NCBI GenBank assembly: GCA_910585235.1
Contig: CAJUCM010000007.1
Coordinates: 32,507-71,459 of the forward strand
Reading direction: 5' to 3'
Source: an uncultured Christensenella sp.
Lineage (GTDB): Bacteria > Bacillota > Clostridia > Christensenellales > Borkfalkiaceae
Length of the DNA: 38,953 bases
The notes under the pieces are model-generated. The model was not told where the DNA came from. It did no database searches and worked only from the letters and a program-made list of their open reading frames with translations. Each line of letters starts with the position of its first letter. Position 1 is the stretch's first letter. This document shows positions 1 to 7,294 of the stretch, piece by piece. The position numbers and the translations under genes are program-made.

Positions 1-1440
1 CGTTCATCATTTCGTCTCTGAACGCCGACATTTCCGCATTGAGCTTTTCGCTCATCTCGTTCATGGCTTTCAGATTTTCTTCGCTGACCGCTTTGAGATT
101 CTCTTCGCCCGCTTTTTCGTCCTTTTCTTCGGGCGTTACCGTCATGGCGAGCTGTGCCATTGCGTTCATCATTTCGTCTCTGAACGTTGCCATCTCCGCA
201 TTGAGCTTTTCGCTCATTTCGTTCATGGCTTTCAGATTTTCTTCGCTGACCGCTTTGAGATTCTCTTCGCCCGCCTTGTCGTCCTTTTCTTCGGGCGTTA
301 CCGTCATGGCGAGTTGCGCCATCGCGCTCATCATCTCATCCTTAAACGCCGACATCTCAGACCGGATAGAACCGAGTTCGTCCGTCACTTTAAGATTTTC
401 GCTCTCGTCCTCATTCTTGTTGACCGCCATGGAGAGTTGTGCCATGCCGCCCAACAAATCGTCTTTCATATAATCCAACTGCGTTTGAAGTTTTTCTTTT
501 ACGTCATCAATCGCTTTCAGTTGATTTGTATTTTCAGCCTCTGTGTCGGCAGGCGTTGCATTGATCGCGATCTGCGCCATTGCGCCCATGAGTTCGTCTT
601 TGAGGGACTCCATTTCCGCATGAAGTTTCTCGTTCATTTCTCCAACCGCTTTCAGTTGGTTCGTACTGTCCGCCTCTCCGTTTTCGGGCGTCATATTGAA
701 AGCGAGCTGCGCCATCGCGCCCATGAGCTCGTCTTTGAGCGACTCCATTTCCGCATGGAGTTTCTCGTTCATTTCCCCGACTGCTTTCAGTTGGTTCGCG
801 CCGACTGCTTCCGCGTCGCCGGGCGTCGCATTGATCGCGATTTGCGCCATAGCCCCCATGAGCTCGTCTTTGAGAGACTCCATTTCCGTATGAAGTTTCT
901 CGTTCATTTCCCCGACCGCTTTCAGCTGGTTCGTATTGTCCGCCTCTCCGTTTTCAGGCGTCATATTGAAAGCGAGCTGCGCCATAGCGCCCATGAGTTC
1001 GTCTTTGAGCGACTCCATTTCCGCATGGAGTTTTTCGTTCATTTCCCCGACCGCTTTCAGTTGATCCGCATTGCCCGCTTCCGCGTCGCCGGGCGTTGCA
1101 TTCATCGCGATCTGCGCCATAGCGCCCATAAGGTCGTCTCTGAGCGTATCCACTTCGGCGTGTATCTGCTCACTGATGCCGTCGAGCGCTTGAAGATTTG
1201 CCGCACCGCCGTCGGAATTGCCGGGCGTTGCATTCATCGCGATCTGCGCCATAGCGCCCATAAGCTCGTCTTTGAGCGCATCTACTTCGGCGTGTATCTG
1301 TTCGCTGATAGCGTCAAACGCTTGAAGATTTGCCGCGCCGCCGTCGGCATTGTCAGAGTTCATATTGACGGCGATCTGCGCCATCGCGCCCATAAGTTCG
1401 TCTTTGAGGGACTCCGTTTCAGACTGAACGCGGGCGTTGA
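1..1440 (-). repeat. Eleven in-frame tandem protein repeats (41-54 codons)
   Basis: Taking the segment encoding the start of GAMAQ as a landmark, copies begin near 1387, 1255, 1123, 988, 853, 718, 583, 448, 325, 163 and 1. Unit lengths are therefore 132, 132, 135, 135, 135, 135, 135, 123, 162 and 162 bp, always a multiple of three. The two 162-bp units are nearly identical to each other, and the 135-bp units alternate between two subtypes (ending NATPGDAEA or NMTPENGEA), which suggests duplication of two-unit blocks. Confidence 0.9.
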
Positions 1441-1837
1441 TACTGTCCACCGCTTCTCCGATCCTGTCTCTTCCGTCCGAAGGTTCGCTTGCCGCAGAGA
1501 CGGGAACTCCGCCTTTGAGTTCCTCAACGGTACTTCTCAATTCGTCGAGCTGTGCTTTCAGATCGCCGACCACGCGCTCGATCTGCTCTCCCGTCGATTT
1601 ATCGATTTCCTCTTTCAAGGAGGTCATATCCGCCTTGTTCAGATCATAGATATCGCTGTTCTGTTGCGAAATGTAACGCAACTCGTTCAGCATCGATTCG
1701 ATCGAATCTTTTAGGGACGCTTCCACCTGAGCGGAATTTAATTGCACTTCCTGGCTCAGCGTGTCTTTGATCTCATCGATTTTATCCTCGATGCCGCTAT
1801 ACATCCCTTCCAGGATTTGTCCGTCAATTTCAGCCAT
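1..1837 (-). CDS. Tandem-repeat helical protein, C-terminus off window
   Basis: The reading frame is open from an ATG at 1837-1835 to the window edge, giving about 612 visible codons; the C-terminus lies outside. The start is supported by AGAGAGG about 6 nt upstream. Residues 1-130 are a charged, probably helical head (MAEIDGQILEGMYSGIEDKI). After that come eleven in-frame repeats built round the core DELMGAMAQIA, followed by a short variable loop rich in N, T, P, G, D and E, then a helix such as NQLKAVGEMNEKLHAEMESL. No signal peptide, membrane segment or cysteine motif is visible, so a cytoplasmic helical or coiled-coil scaffold is most likely. I do not recognise the family. The gene may be cotranscribed with the YihY gene 115 bp upstream, because I see no clear terminator between them, although AT-rich -10-like boxes occur near 1880-1900. 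The long plus-strand frames across it are shadows of the repeat. Confidence 0.85.
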   Translation of the reverse strand, partial: MAEIDGQILEGMYSGIEDKIDEIKDTLSQEVQLNSAQVEASLKDSIESMLNELRYISQQNSDIYDLNKADMTSLKEEIDKSTGEQIERVVGDLKAQLDELRSTVEELKGGVPVSAASEPSDGRDRIGEAVDSINARVQSETESLKDELMGAMAQIAVNMNSDNADGGAANLQAFDAISEQIHAEVDALKDELMGAMAQIAMNATPGNSDGGAANLQALDGISEQIHAEVDTLRDDLMGAMAQIAMNATPGDAEAGNADQLKAVGEMNEKLHAEMESLKDELMGAMAQLAFNMTPENGEADNTNQLKAVGEMNEKLHTEMESLKDELMGAMAQIAINATPGDAEAVGANQLKAVGEMNEKLHAEMESLKDELMGAMAQLAFNMTPENGEADSTNQLKAVGEMNEKLHAEMESLKDELMGAMAQIAINATPADTEAENTNQLKAIDDVKEKLQTQLDYMKDDLLGGMAQLSMAVNKNEDESENLKVTDELGSIRSEMSAFKDEMMSAMAQLAMTVTPEEKDDKAGEENLKAVSEENLKAMNEMSEKLNAEMATFRDEMMNAMAQLAMTVTPEEKDEKAGEENLKAVSEENLKAMNEMSEKLNAEMSAFRDEMMN

Positions 1838-1952
1838 GTTTAACCTCTCTCTGCTTCTTCGGCAGTTTATATAATTATACACATTTATTTTACACTATTT
1901 TATTTCAAAAGTAAATACTTTTACAATACTTTTTCCGTAAGCAACCGATTTT

Positions 1953-2765
1953 TTAAGGATTTTTTACCTTTATCTTCTTTTTAACTGCCCGAAAATTATA
2001 AATCATGCCCGCGGTGAAACAAATCATAAGCCAATAGAGAAACAACAGGAATACGACGACCGCAGATAATGCCCCGTATAATTTGGCGGGATCGGACAAA
2101 GACAGATATATCCGGAAGATCACCGCGGCGGCAAGCCAGCTCAACGCGGTCGCCGCACTTCCCGCGGCTGTCTGCGCGGGCGAAATCCGATAGGGACAGG
2201 CATACGCGTTCAAAAGCCATATCCCGAAAAAGCCGAACACCGTAACCACAGTATAGACAATGATCCAGGAAAGCCACGAGGGCAGGGAACGGGTCAGAAG
2301 GTTTGCGCCGATTACGACCCCCGCCGCAAGCGCTATGAGCAAAATAGAAATCAGCGCAAACGCCACGGCGGAAAGTCTGAGCCGCCATCCGCTCCTGCCC
2401 CGCTCGATCCCGCAGATGATTTCACCGCTTCGGCGCAGGTGATAGAAAAATCCCGTGGACGACCAGAACGTCGTCGTCAAAAACAGAATCCCCGCGCCCG
2501 CGCTCGCTTCGGCGGCGTGCGCATCGAGATAGCCGATCAACTCCTTTGCCCAATCGAACAGTTCGAGTTCAAAGAGCTGTTCGGTAGAGATCCTCCCTCC
2601 GAAAATAAGCGTCAGAAAGAAAAGAAGCGGCACCAGCGAAAGCACGAGAAAGAATACGAGCGTTCCCGCGATCGTCGTATATTTACTGTCGGCAAGACGC
2701 GCGTACGCGCTTTTCCCCCTCGCCCATGCCCTTAAAAAAGGGTTTTTGCGCTCCGCTTTTTCCAT
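1953..2765 (-). CDS. YihY/BrkB-family inner membrane protein
   Basis: A 270-residue polytopic membrane protein of the YihY/virulence factor BrkB (UPF0761) family, whose molecular function is not established. The N-terminus is short and basic. The first hydrophobic helix (about residues 31-55, FFLVLSLVPLLFFLTLIFGG) contains the family's characteristic SLVPL element. Further membrane segments lie near 92-112, 130-155, 165-188, 205-225 and 232-258, and the tail is lysine-rich (KKKIKVKNP), predicted cytoplasmic. The length is typical. There is no Shine-Dalgarno in front of the ATG; CATACT lies 8 nt upstream, so the message may start at or near the ATG, or read through from the promoter and hairpin at 2790-2868. 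The next gene downstream is the tandem-repeat protein. Confidence 0.85.
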   Translation of the reverse strand: MEKAERKNPFLRAWARGKSAYARLADSKYTTIAGTLVFFLVLSLVPLLFFLTLIFGGRISTEQLFELELFDWAKELIGYLDAHAAEASAGAGILFLTTTFWSSTGFFYHLRRSGEIICGIERGRSGWRLRLSAVAFALISILLIALAAGVVIGANLLTRSLPSWLSWIIVYTVVTVFGFFGIWLLNAYACPYRISPAQTAAGSAATALSWLAAAVIFRIYLSLSDPAKLYGALSAVVVFLLFLYWLMICFTAGMIYNFRAVKKKIKVKNP

Positions 2766-2789
2766 ACCGTATCAGTATGCGCAAAATAC

Positions 2790-2826
2790 AAAAAAGAATG
2801 AGTTCCGCAGAAAGCGGAACCCATTC
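2790..2826 (-). terminator. Strong hairpin and T-run just upstream of the YihY gene
   Basis: Read on the minus strand, GAATGGGTTCCGC pairs with GCGGAACTCATTC (13 bp including one G-U) round a 5-nt loop, followed by six T. It lies between the promoter at 2840-2868 and the YihY start, so it could act as an attenuator or end a short RNA. Confidence 0.75.
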
Positions 2827-2839
2827 CCGATGATACTTC

Positions 2840-2868
2840 TTTATAAAATAATGTAAATTTCAATACAA
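2840..2868 (-). promoter_or_regulatory. Predicted promoter, TTGTAT-17-TATAAA
   Basis: On the minus strand TTGTAT (2868-2863) and TATAAA (2845-2840) are 17 bp apart. Transcription would begin near 2833 and run into the terminator at 2790-2826 after roughly 40-50 nt. The -35 box overlaps the T-run of the kinase terminator. Confidence 0.45.
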
Positions 2869-2896
2869 AAACGCCGTCCGAAAATTCGGACGGCGT
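2866..2896 (-). terminator. Terminator of the hybrid kinase gene
   Basis: A near-perfect 12-bp palindrome, ACGCCGTCCGAA / TTCGGACGGCGT with a minimal loop, is followed on the minus strand by TTTTG. It sits 18 bp after the kinase stop codon. Confidence 0.8.
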
Positions 2897-2913
2897 CGTT
2901 TCTTTTTTACTTC

Positions 2914-5718
2914 TCAACGACGGATAAACTTTGCCAACGTCGCTTTGAGCAGATCCATATCGATCGGTTTAGGGATATGCGCATTCATACCGCAGTCGAG
3001 ACACTTTTTCATATCGTCGGCAAATGCGTCGGCAGTCATGGCGATAATGGGCAGATCCTTGTCGGGATGATCGAGCGCGCGGATCGCAACCGTTGCTTCA
3101 TACCCCGTCATGATGGGCATACGGATATCCATCAGAATTGCATCGTAGGTACCCTTTTCGGATTTTTGAAGCATTTCCACGCAAATTTTTCCGTTCTCCG
3201 CTCTCTCCACCTGAACGCCCGCTTCGCTGAGCAACATTTCGGCAATCTCCCAGTTGAGATCGTTGTCTTCGGCGAGCAGGAGATGAACGCCGGACAGATC
3301 GTGACTTTCTTTCTCCGAATCCTTTCCCTTGCCCGACTCTTCATGCGCTCCCGTATATTTGCGTAAACCGTAGTAGAGCGTGGATTTGAAGAGCGGTTTG
3401 GAGATAAATCCGCTGATCCCCGCTTCCCGCGCTTCCTGTTCCATCTCCGCCCAATCGTAAGCGGAAATGAGCAGGATCGGAATTTCGTCGTTGAGTTCTT
3501 TGCGGATTTGCCGCGCCGTTTCCAATCCGTCTATTCCGGGCAGTTTCCAGTCAAGCAGAATAATATCGTAGCCTCTGCCCGATTTATGCGCTTTGACCGT
3601 TTTCTGAACGGCGTCCTCGCCGGAAAGCACCCAATCCCCACGGACGCCGATCGTTTTCAAAGAAGCGACCGTCGAACGGCAGAGCTGCTCGTCATCATCT
3701 ACGACAAGCATTTTCCAGTCGGGCAGGATCATATCCTCTTCGGTGGTTTCCACCTTTTCGAGATCGAGTACGACGTGGAAATGCGTTCCTTTACCGAGTT
3801 CGCTCTCTACATCGATCGAGCCCTTCATAGCGTCGATAATGTATTTCGTGATCGTCATACCGAGACCCGTGCCTTCCGTCTTATGCACGCGCATATTGTC
3901 TTCCCGCGTAAACGATTCAAAGATTTTTTTCAGGAACTCCGGCGTCATACCGATCCCCGAATCGGTTACGTCAATATGGTTCCGCACGAAGTTTTCCCCA
4001 ACCGGAGATTCTTCCTGATGAAGCGCGATCTCGATCGTACCGTTTTCGGGCGTAAATTTGATCGCGTTCGACAACAGATTCAAAAGCACCTGATTGAGTC
4101 GCACGCTGTCGCAATACACGCTCTCGGTCTGAATATCGTGAATATACACGTCAAACTTCTGTTTTTTGATCTTGATCTGCGGTTGGACGATCGTCGAAAT
4201 CCCGTTCATGACCTCGCGCAGGGAAATTTGCTCCATATTGAGCGTCATCTTTCCGCTTTCGATTTTCGACATATCGAGCACGTCGTTGATAAGCCCCAAA
4301 AGATGCTTGCTCGAAAGCGTGATCTTTTTCAGGCAATCCTGCACCTGTTGGCGGTTGTTGATGTTCGCAGTCGCAATCGCAGTCATGCCGACGATCGCGT
4401 TCATCGGCGTGCGGATGTCGTGCGACATATTTGAAAGGAATTCGCTCTTTGCCTTGTTGGCGTCAAGCGCTTCCTGCCGTGCGTTTTCGAGCTGAGCCAT
4501 CGTTTTTTTGTTATAGAAAATATAAACGACAAAAATGCTTATCAGCATGACAAAAATTGTGACCACGGAAACCGAAATCATAATGACCCACTGCTCGGAC
4601 AGCGATTTTATGACAGCGTTCAGATTGGAGTTATCCGTAATCGAGACAAGATACCATTCGGATTTTCCCAACTTGTTGCAATACATATGGATATGCTGAT
4701 TTTCCATATGAAAAATATTGGAATAGACCTTGTTCTCCTGCATATGGTCATTCATTTCAAGAATAACGGTCTCAATCGACGATTCGGAATCCCCGAACTC
4801 TTTTTCAAGCAGAACGGACAGGCATTCGTATTCTTCGTCCATTTCCGGCTTTAATACGAACGAGTTCGTCCCTATGACCTTATTCGGATCGTTCTTATCG
4901 TAAATAAAATCTTTCCGAACGATATAAGTTTTTGCATTCTGATTGTCGCCGAGATTGACACCGTCGCCCAAGTCCTCAGCGTCCCCCTCCGCGTTAATGC
5001 CGAGCATTTCGACAAAACTTTGATTGGTGATACCCGCGACGAGCGCCATGCTCCGTTTCCCGGTGGTCTCTCTCCCCTCTACGGGCATGATATGCTTGGT
5101 GCAAGGCACGGAAAATAAAACAATATCCTCCCGCGCGGCGTCGCTCTCATTCAGAATCCCCGTACCGACCGCGATTTTATCCTCCCCCGCCAGAACCGAA
5201 GTTCTGAACGGAAGATAGTCGATCGCGCTGAAATCACCGAAAATGCGGTCTGCGGTCTGACCGAGTTTTTCATCCGCTATGTGATCTTCATTGATACGCA
5301 GAAACTCAACATATCTGAACCCGCGTATCACGGCGCTGTTTTTTAACTTATCCAGCTCCGCTTTTAAGAGTTCGTCATACTCTTTGAGTTTTTTCTGAAA
5401 TTCGCTCTCCGTGTATTGCCCGTTCTCGTTATCCGGTTTTTCGGGCGGATTGTATTCCTCCGCCAACGCCTCTACCATCGTAAGGCGCTGTTTCATGACC
5501 ATTTCAAAACGCTGCGTAAGCTGAAAGCTCGTTTCACTCATGGTCTGTTCGCCGATCGAATCGATTGCATTGTTGTTATTCTGCGTCATGTGCACGCCTA
5601 AAAGACTGAACAATACCGAACAAATCAACAGACATACGACAATCCCGATCAGCATAACGCGCTGACCCTGATTGGACAGAAACCGCTTTTTCGTCTCGTT
5701 TTTTTCTTTCTCTTTCAT
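2914..5718 (-). CDS. Hybrid sensor histidine kinase with two receiver domains
   Basis: A membrane-bound hybrid histidine kinase of 934 residues from the ATG at 5718; an in-frame GTG at 5736 would add six, and GGGG upstream of the ATG favours 5718. Numbering from the GTG: TM1 about 27-48, an extracytoplasmic sensor of about 330 residues (Cache-like by position), TM2 about 383-408, HisKA with SNMSHDIRTPMN (phospho-acceptor His439), HATPase with LNLLSNAIKF (N box), DSGIGM (G1) and GTGLGMTI (G2), receiver 1 about 675-790 with LLDWKLPGIDG (Asp729) and receiver 2 about 816-937 with LMDIRMPIMTG (Asp870). There is no HPt domain, so the phosphorelay partner must be elsewhere. The stimulus cannot be read from the sequence. 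It is a single-gene unit with its own promoter, a possible operator and a terminator. Confidence 0.93.
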   Translation of the reverse strand: MKEKEKNETKKRFLSNQGQRVMLIGIVVCLLICSVLFSLLGVHMTQNNNNAIDSIGEQTMSETSFQLTQRFEMVMKQRLTMVEALAEEYNPPEKPDNENGQYTESEFQKKLKEYDELLKAELDKLKNSAVIRGFRYVEFLRINEDHIADEKLGQTADRIFGDFSAIDYLPFRTSVLAGEDKIAVGTGILNESDAAREDIVLFSVPCTKHIMPVEGRETTGKRSMALVAGITNQSFVEMLGINAEGDAEDLGDGVNLGDNQNAKTYIVRKDFIYDKNDPNKVIGTNSFVLKPEMDEEYECLSVLLEKEFGDSESSIETVILEMNDHMQENKVYSNIFHMENQHIHMYCNKLGKSEWYLVSITDNSNLNAVIKSLSEQWVIMISVSVVTIFVMLISIFVVYIFYNKKTMAQLENARQEALDANKAKSEFLSNMSHDIRTPMNAIVGMTAIATANINNRQQVQDCLKKITLSSKHLLGLINDVLDMSKIESGKMTLNMEQISLREVMNGISTIVQPQIKIKKQKFDVYIHDIQTESVYCDSVRLNQVLLNLLSNAIKFTPENGTIEIALHQEESPVGENFVRNHIDVTDSGIGMTPEFLKKIFESFTREDNMRVHKTEGTGLGMTITKYIIDAMKGSIDVESELGKGTHFHVVLDLEKVETTEEDMILPDWKMLVVDDDEQLCRSTVASLKTIGVRGDWVLSGEDAVQKTVKAHKSGRGYDIILLDWKLPGIDGLETARQIRKELNDEIPILLISAYDWAEMEQEAREAGISGFISKPLFKSTLYYGLRKYTGAHEESGKGKDSEKESHDLSGVHLLLAEDNDLNWEIAEMLLSEAGVQVERAENGKICVEMLQKSEKGTYDAILMDIRMPIMTGYEATVAIRALDHPDKDLPIIAMTADAFADDMKKCLDCGMNAHIPKPIDMDLLKATLAKFIRR

Positions 5719-5759
5719 GGAAACCCCGTAAAACACCGAAATAAAATATTTCTATCTTT

Positions 5760-5788
5760 ATTCTACTAAATCAAGTAGAAAAAGTCAA
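5760..5788 (-). promoter_or_regulatory. Kinase gene promoter with overlapping inverted repeat
   Basis: TTGACT (5788-5783) and TAGAAT (5765-5760) on the minus strand are separated by 17 bp. An inverted repeat TCTACT-6 nt-AGTAGA at 5762-5779 covers the spacer and part of the -10 box, the usual place for a repressor operator. No regulator is identified. Confidence 0.75.
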
Positions 5789-5830
5789 CAGGAAATTATT
5801 ACTTTTATTCCGTCATTTTGCCATAATACG

Positions 5831-5860
5831 AAAAGAAAAAAGCACGGCATAAAGCCGTGC
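5831..5860 (-). terminator. tuf terminator
   Basis: GCACGGC / GCCGTGC with a 5-nt loop, followed on the minus strand by TTTTTTCTTTT, 18 bp beyond the tuf stop codon. Confidence 0.85.
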
Positions 5861-5877
5861 TTTTTGAATATCTCAGA

Positions 5878-7095
5878 TTAAAGAATCTTGGAAACTGCGC
5901 CGGAGCCGACCGTTCTGCCGCCCTCACGGATAGCGAAACGGAGACCTTCCTCGATCGCGACGGGTTTGATAACCTCGACCGTCATCGTAACGTGGTCGCC
6001 GGGCATGACCATTTCAACGCCTGCGGGAAGTTCGATCGAACCCGTAACGTCTGTCGTTCTGATGAAGAACTGGGGACGGTAGTGGTTGAAGAACGCCGTG
6101 TGACGTCCGCCCTCGTCTTTCGTAAGGACATAGACCTGAGCCTCGAACTTGGTCGCCGTTTTAACGGTACCGGGTTTCGCGATGACCTGTCCTTTCTCGA
6201 TGTCCGTTCTGTTGATACCGCGGAGAAGCGCGCCTACGTTATCGCCCGCGGTCGCTTCGTCGAGCTGTTTGTGGAACATTTCAAGACCCGTGATCGTCGT
6301 CGTCTTAGGCTTGTCGATAAGCCCTACGATTTCAGCGGGTTCGCCGACGTGCGCCACGCCTCTTTCAACTCTGCCCGTAGCAACCGTGCCGCGGCCGGAG
6401 ATGGTGAATACGTCCTCGACGGGAAGAAGGAAAGGCTTCTTGTCGTCGCGTTCGGGCGTAGGAATGTAGCTGTCGATCGTGTTCATGAGCTCGATAATGC
6501 ACTGGCATTCGGGAGCCGCAAGAACTTCCGCATTGGGAGCGCCGCTCGTCGCTTTTTCAAGCGCTTTGAGCGCGGAACCCTTGATAATCGGAATGTCGTC
6601 GCCGGGGAATTCGTAGGAAGAGAGCAGGTCTCTGACTTCCATTTCAACGAGTTCGAGAAGTTCGGGATCGTCGAGCTGATCGCACTTGTTGAGGAACACG
6701 ACGATGTAGGGCACGCCTACCTGACGGGCAAGCAGAATGTGCTCGCGGGTCTGGGGCATGGGACCGTCGGTCGCCGCAACAACGAGGATCGCGCCGTCCA
6801 TCTGCGCGGCACCCGTGATCATGTTCTTGACGTAGTCCGCGTGACCCGGACAGTCAACGTGCGCGTAGTGACGCTTGTCCGTTTCGTATTCGACGTGAGC
6901 GGTGTTAATCGTGATACCGCGTGCTCTCTCTTCCGGAGCCTTGTCGATTTCGTCGTACTTCATTTTCTGAGCCTGACCTTTGCATGCCATAACCATGGTG
7001 ATAGCTGCGGTCAAAGTGGTTTTGCCGTGGTCAACGTGTCCGATCGTACCGATGTTGACGTGGGGCTTGCTTCTGTCGAATTTTGCCTTTGCCAT
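5878..7095 (-). CDS. tuf: Elongation factor Tu
   Basis: EF-Tu, the cytoplasmic GTPase that carries aminoacyl-tRNA to the ribosomal A site; 405 residues. G motifs are intact: GHVDHGKTT (G1, about 19-27), the switch I region ending RGITINTAHVEYE, DCPGHADY (G3), NKCD (G4, usually NKxD) and GSAL (G5). Domains 2 and 3 carry the expected VFTISGRGTVATGRVERG and the aminoacyl-tRNA-binding end. It is some 5-10 residues longer than many homologues because of a short insertion after the G5 loop (near ATSGAPNAEVLAAPECQ). The ATG follows GGAGGATTACTCAAA. It lies 200 bp behind fusA and has its own consensus promoter, so tuf can be made independently of the str operon. Confidence 0.98.
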   Translation of the reverse strand: MAKAKFDRSKPHVNIGTIGHVDHGKTTLTAAITMVMACKGQAQKMKYDEIDKAPEERARGITINTAHVEYETDKRHYAHVDCPGHADYVKNMITGAAQMDGAILVVAATDGPMPQTREHILLARQVGVPYIVVFLNKCDQLDDPELLELVEMEVRDLLSSYEFPGDDIPIIKGSALKALEKATSGAPNAEVLAAPECQCIIELMNTIDSYIPTPERDDKKPFLLPVEDVFTISGRGTVATGRVERGVAHVGEPAEIVGLIDKPKTTTITGLEMFHKQLDEATAGDNVGALLRGINRTDIEKGQVIAKPGTVKTATKFEAQVYVLTKDEGGRHTAFFNHYRPQFFIRTTDVTGSIELPAGVEMVMPGDHVTMTVEVIKPVAIEEGLRFAIREGGRTVGSGAVSKIL

Positions 7096-7212
7096 TTTGA
7101 GTAATCCTCCGATAAATTTTTTTATTTTTTGATAACTTTTCCGACATATTGTGCCGGAGCGCAGCTATCTATCAATCCCTTGATATGAAGCTGATTCCGC
7201 TTACCGAATCAT

Positions 7213-7241
7213 ATTATAACCGATAACGGAAATTTTTGCAA
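7213..7241 (-). promoter_or_regulatory. tuf promoter, TTGCAA-17-TATAAT
   Basis: TTGCAA (7241-7236) and a perfect TATAAT (7218-7213) on the minus strand. The leader is about 110 nt and contains a small hairpin, TCCGGCA / TGTCGGA, at 7140-7158. The same hexamers occur before tpiA and gpmI. Confidence 0.85.
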
Positions 7242-7294
7242 GATTTTTATTGCATTTTTTTGGGAAAATTTCTAAATTCTCCCGCCAAATGCGA

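Noticed and set aside
1..1440. Regular repeats that could be mistaken for a CRISPR array
   Set aside because: Unit length is a multiple of three throughout, variation is codon-like, and there are no unique spacers or cas genes.
314..1714. 466-codon plus-strand open frame
   Set aside because: Antisense shadow of the tandem-repeat gene; the repeat keeps all frames open, there is no ribosome site, and the minus frame starts with a clear one.
5857..7104. 415-codon plus-strand frame
   Set aside because: Antisense of tuf.
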